DNA of 17,700 nt from positions 1-17,700 of the forward strand of contig JBEIIL010000080.1 of the NCBI GenBank assembly GCA_040380755.1. The letters are read 5' to 3'. A model generated the notes under the pieces. The model worked only from the letters and a program-made list of their open reading frames with translations. It had not been told where the DNA came from and made no database searches. This document shows, one piece after another, positions 15,237 to 17,700 of this stretch. Position 1 is the stretch's first letter. Every line of letters starts with the position of its first letter. Made by a program: the position numbers and the translations under genes. Source of the stretch: Alsobacter sp040380755. Its GTDB lineage: Bacteria > Pseudomonadota > Alphaproteobacteria > Rhizobiales > Beijerinckiaceae.

Positions 15237-17269
15237 GCCGCGACCCCGACGATGAGGTTGCCGCAGTCGTCGAGCGTCACTGTGGCGCCCGGCGTGATGA
15301 CGCTGGTGGTGTCGAGCTGGTCGACGATGGCCGGCCCCTCGAAGACCGCACCCTCGGGCAGCCTTTCGCGCGCATAGACCGGCGCGGTGACGCGTCCACC
15401 CGGAAACCAGACCGAGCGTTCGCCGGTGACCGCCTCCGCCACGCTCGCTCGCCGCTCGCCGGTGGCGACGATGCGGCGCAGGTCGAGCCGCGGGCGGATG
15501 CCGACGACCCGGGTGCGGATGTTGATGATCTTCGCCCGGAAGCGCACCAGATCGATGCCGAACCGCGTCAGATAGGCGTTGCGCAGCTGGTCGCGCAGCG
15601 ACGCCACGTCGAGCTGGTCCGGATCGAGTCCGACGCGCAGCGAGTAGGTTTGCCCCTCATACTGCATGTCGGCCTCGTGGCCGACCTCGATGCGCTCCAC
15701 CGGCACGTCGTCGGCCCGAAGCCTGGCCTCGCCGGCCGCGCGCTGAGCCTGCAGCACGGCGGCGATCTCGCCCTCGGTGATCCGGTCGACCGCGCGGCTG
15801 ACCGTCTGCACGAAATCGTGCCGCACATCGGCGACGATGCAGCCGAGCGCGCAGGTGATGCCGGGCACGTACGGGATCAGCACCCGCGGCACGCCGAGCT
15901 CGGCAGCGAGCTCGACGCCGTGCAGCGGCCCCGCGCCGCCGAAGGCGAACAGCGTGAAATCGCGCGGATCATGGCCGCGCTGCAGCGAGACAAGCCGGAT
16001 GGCGCCCGCCATCTTGTCGTTGACGACCCGCAGCACCGACAACGCCGCCTGCTCGGCGTCGAGCCCGAGCGGCGCGCCGAGGGCCTCAAAGGCGGTGCGC
16101 AGCGCCATCATGTCGACCGCGCCGGCAACGCCCAGCAGATGGTTCGACGACAGCCGGCCAAGCAGCACATTGGCGTCCGTCACCGTCGGCAGCGTTCCGC
16201 CGCGGCCATACGCCATCGGTCCCGGGGTCGACCCGGCGCTGCGCGGTCCGACCTGCAGGATGCCGCCGCTGTCGACCGACGCGATGCTGCCGCCGCCGGC
16301 ACCGATGGTGTGGATGTCGATGATCGGGATGCGCAGCGGCACGCGGAAGTCGAGATCGCGGTCGCTGGTGACGATCGGTACCCCGTCGACAATCATGCCG
16401 ACATCGAAGCTGGTCCCGCCCATGTCGCAGGTCATGACGTTGCGCAGGCCGGCCTCGCGCGAGATGGCGGCGGCCGCGATCACGCCGGCGGCCGGTCCCG
16501 ACAGCACGGTGGAGACCGCATGGGCGCAGGCCGCCTCTGCCGACATGATGCCGCCGTTCGCCTGCATGATCAGCAGGTCGCGCGGCACGCCGCTGTCGCG
16601 CAGGTCCTGCCGCAGCCGCGACACGTAGCGGTGGATCTTGGGCTGGATATAGGCGTTGATCGCCGCCGTCCCGAAGCGCTCCGTCTCACGGAATTCGCCC
16701 AGGATGGCGGCGCTGGTGGTGATGTAGGGATTGTCCCAGACGCGCGCCGCGATGGCGGCGGCCTGCAGCTCGTGTGCCGGGTTGGCATAGGAGTGGATGA
16801 AGGCGATCAGCAGCGCCTCGCAGCCCTGGCGCTTCAGCTGTTCGGCCGCAGCCAGCACCTCGGCTTCGTCCAGCACCGTGACGACCCCGCCGGTGGCGTC
16901 AAGCCGCTCGGTCACCTCCAGCCGGTTGCGCCGCGCGATCAGCGGCTCGAACGTGCCGTAGAGGCCGAACAGATGCGGCCGCTCGCGCCGCCCAAGCTCG
17001 ACGATGTCGCGAAAGCCGCGCGTGGTGATCAGCCCGCAGACCGCGCCGTTGCGCTCCAGCGTCGCGTTGGTGCCCACCGTCGTGCCGTGCACCAGCCACG
17101 AGATCGCCTCGAGCGACACGCCGGTGGCGCGCAGCCCGGCAAGAAAGCCGACGGCCTGGTTCTGGGTGGTCGACGGCACCTTGCTGAGGCGCACAGCGCC
17201 GGTGCCGGGCTCGATGCTGATCGTGTCCGTGAAGGTCCCACCGACATCGACGCCCACCTGGACGGTCAT
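15233..17269 (-). CDS. hyuA: Hydantoinase/oxoprolinase family subunit A (ATPase)
   Basis: A 678-aa HyuA subunit, the actin-fold ATP-binding half of an ATP-dependent cyclic-amide hydrolase; in characterised relatives ATP phosphorylates the amide before ring opening by HyuB. Visible motifs are VGVDVGGTFTD at 5-15, HGTTVGTNATLER at 61-73, SGPAAGVIAAA at 257-267, CDMGGTSFDV at 281-290, DIHTIGAGGGSIA at 318-330 and GPRSAGSTPGPMAYGRGG at 341-358. The length is that of separate HyuA subunits, not the roughly 1,250-aa fused 5-oxoprolinase. The ATG at 17269 fits the family start, although the frame is open to 17449. No ribosome-binding site precedes it; the ATG overlaps the stop of a short upstream ORF, so coupling may be needed. 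Confidence 0.93.
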   Translation of the reverse strand: MTVQVGVDVGGTFTDTISIEPGTGAVRLSKVPSTTQNQAVGFLAGLRATGVSLEAISWLVHGTTVGTNATLERNGAVCGLITTRGFRDIVELGRRERPHLFGLYGTFEPLIARRNRLEVTERLDATGGVVTVLDEAEVLAAAEQLKRQGCEALLIAFIHSYANPAHELQAAAIAARVWDNPYITTSAAILGEFRETERFGTAAINAYIQPKIHRYVSRLRQDLRDSGVPRDLLIMQANGGIMSAEAACAHAVSTVLSGPAAGVIAAAAISREAGLRNVMTCDMGGTSFDVGMIVDGVPIVTSDRDLDFRVPLRIPIIDIHTIGAGGGSIASVDSGGILQVGPRSAGSTPGPMAYGRGGTLPTVTDANVLLGRLSSNHLLGVAGAVDMMALRTAFEALGAPLGLDAEQAALSVLRVVNDKMAGAIRLVSLQRGHDPRDFTLFAFGGAGPLHGVELAAELGVPRVLIPYVPGITCALGCIVADVRHDFVQTVSRAVDRITEGEIAAVLQAQRAAGEARLRADDVPVERIEVGHEADMQYEGQTYSLRVGLDPDQLDVASLRDQLRNAYLTRFGIDLVRFRAKIINIRTRVVGIRPRLDLRRIVATGERRASVAEAVTGERSVWFPGGRVTAPVYARERLPEGAVFEGPAIVDQLDTTSVITPGATVTLDDCGNLIVGVAA

Positions 17270-17379
17270 CGGCGCAACCGGACGGCAGCGGGCGGCAGGC
17301 CGGGACACGGCGCGATCCCGCACGGGCTGGACTGCCGCAGCGCAGCCTTGTCCGTGAGGCCCTGGATCCCTGCCGCCAT
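17266..17379 (-). CDS. Possible 37-codon leader ORF coupled to hyuA
   Basis: From an ATG at 17379, 37 codons (beginning MAAGIQGLTDKAALRQ) run to a TGA at 17266-17268 that shares ATGA with the hyuA start. AAGGGTGGG lies shortly upstream of the ATG as a possible ribosome-binding site, while hyuA itself has none, so this ORF could deliver ribosomes to hyuA. The N-terminal GLTDKAAL resembles the beginning of short-chain dehydrogenases (GLxGKxALVTG) but the resemblance stops there, so it may be a gene remnant. The C-terminal part is Pro/Arg/Cys rich without recognisable features. Whether it is translated is unknown. Confidence 0.3.
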   Translation of the reverse strand: MAAGIQGLTDKAALRQSSPCGIAPCPGLPPAAVRLRR

Positions 17380-17403
17380 TGCGTCCCACCCTTTGTGGTA
17401 CGT

Positions 17404-17432
17404 TTGTATACCGAAGAATTCTCGGGATACAA
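17404..17432 (-). promoter_or_regulatory. Candidate GntR/FCD operator, possibly overlapping the hyuA promoter
   Basis: A 29-bp interrupted palindrome: outer arms TTGTAT (17404-17409) and ATACAA (17427-17432), inner arms CCGA (17411-17414) and TCGG (17422-17425), around a GAATTC centre. Eleven of the fourteen symmetric pairs are Watson-Crick. TTGTATAC-type half sites are common in operators of FCD-type GntR regulators, and the end of such a regulator gene lies about 100 bp upstream. On the minus strand TTGTAT (17432-17427) and TATACA (17410-17405) are 16 bp apart and could be weak -35 and -10 boxes, so bound regulator would cover the promoter. Operator identity is inferred; the symmetry is directly visible. 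Confidence 0.5.
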
Positions 17433-17529
17433 CCGCATCGTAAGGGCATTCGCGCACAGTGGTTTGCGATAGAGCGCGCTGACCGTGCGGATGAAGGCGC
17501 AGGCAGGGAACCCGAACGACCCAGACGTG

Positions 17530-17700
17530 TCAGCCTCCGGCGTCGAGCCGGCGCCGGCTGCGCAGCAGAAAACCGTTGCGGATATGGGCCCGGGCAGCTG
17601 TCTCGGCCGCGCCGGCGTCGCGCGCCACGATGGCGGCGACGATGCGCTCGTGCTCGCCCCTGGCGGCGTCCGGCCGCCCCGGCGCCGTCAGCGTCGTCGG
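17530..17700 (-). CDS. GntR-family (FCD domain) transcriptional regulator, C-terminal end
   Basis: The last 56 codons of a gene entering from the right edge and ending with TGA at 17530-17532. The segment EHERIVAAIVARDAGAAETA followed by ARAHIRNGF is the characteristic last helix pair of the FCD ligand-binding domain (EHxxIxxAIxxRDxxxAxxxxxxHI), whose histidine in AHI commonly helps bind a metal. The N-terminal winged-helix domain is outside the window. It is oriented with hyuA, 260 bp upstream, and is probably the local regulator of the transport and catabolic genes. The short sequence leaves the subfamily open. Confidence 0.75.
   Translation of the reverse strand, partial: PTTLTAPGRPDAARGEHERIVAAIVARDAGAAETAARAHIRNGFLLRSRRRLDAGG

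Noticed and set aside
13458..17269. Acetone carboxylase
   Set aside because: HyuA and HyuB are homologous to acetone carboxylase subunits, but no small gamma subunit follows; the next coupled gene is an epimerase. A hydantoinase/oxoprolinase-type hydrolase fits better.
15152..17443. A 763-codon open frame on the plus strand opposite hyuA
   Set aside because: Same composition artefact; hyuA motifs are intact on the other strand and no start signal or domain supports the antisense frame.

Overview
This GC-rich 17.7-kb window looks like part of an alphaproteobacterial chromosome, probably from the Rhodospirillales or a neighbouring order. That placement rests on composition, on the gene order gpsA-tsaD / hemC-hemD-mic60-hemY, and on a mitofilin (Mic60)-like gene inside the haem cluster. 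The genus cannot be named from the sequence alone.

The left third (1-6721) is conserved housekeeping. On the minus strand lie tsaD (tRNA t6A37 modification) and, overlapping it by 4 bp, the first 76 codons of gpsA (glycerol-3-phosphate dehydrogenase). Facing away from them on the plus strand are hemC, hemD, a Mic60-like membrane protein and the TPR protein HemY, followed by a complete tRNA-Thr(CGT) with its own promoter. Two intercistronic stretches of the haem cluster carry unusual structure: three consecutive hairpins between hemC and hemD, and a tight G-quadruplex motif between hemD and mic60.

The right two thirds (6785-17700) are a single minus-strand transport and catabolic cluster, read right to left: the end of a GntR/FCD regulator, a possible 37-codon leader ORF, hyuA and hyuB (ATP-dependent hydantoinase/5-oxoprolinase family), an NAD-dependent epimerase/dehydratase, a periplasmic binding protein, the ABC permeases livH and livM, the ABC ATPases livG and livF, and an FkbM-family methyltransferase. 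Four gene pairs here (hyuA/hyuB, hyuB/epimerase, livM/livG, livG/livF) share ATGA stop/start overlaps, and livH/livM share TGATG, so it is probably one transcript. A 29-bp interrupted palindrome upstream of hyuA is a good candidate operator for the regulator. The likely logic is that a small, probably cyclic amide or amino-acid-like compound is imported by the Liv-type transporter, acted on by the epimerase/dehydratase, and ring-opened by HyuAB with ATP. The substrate is unknown.

No mobile element, CRISPR array or rRNA was seen. The most interesting items are the HyuAB-epimerase-Liv cluster as a candidate uncharacterised pathway, its operator and leader region, and the G-quadruplex in the haem/mic60 cluster.
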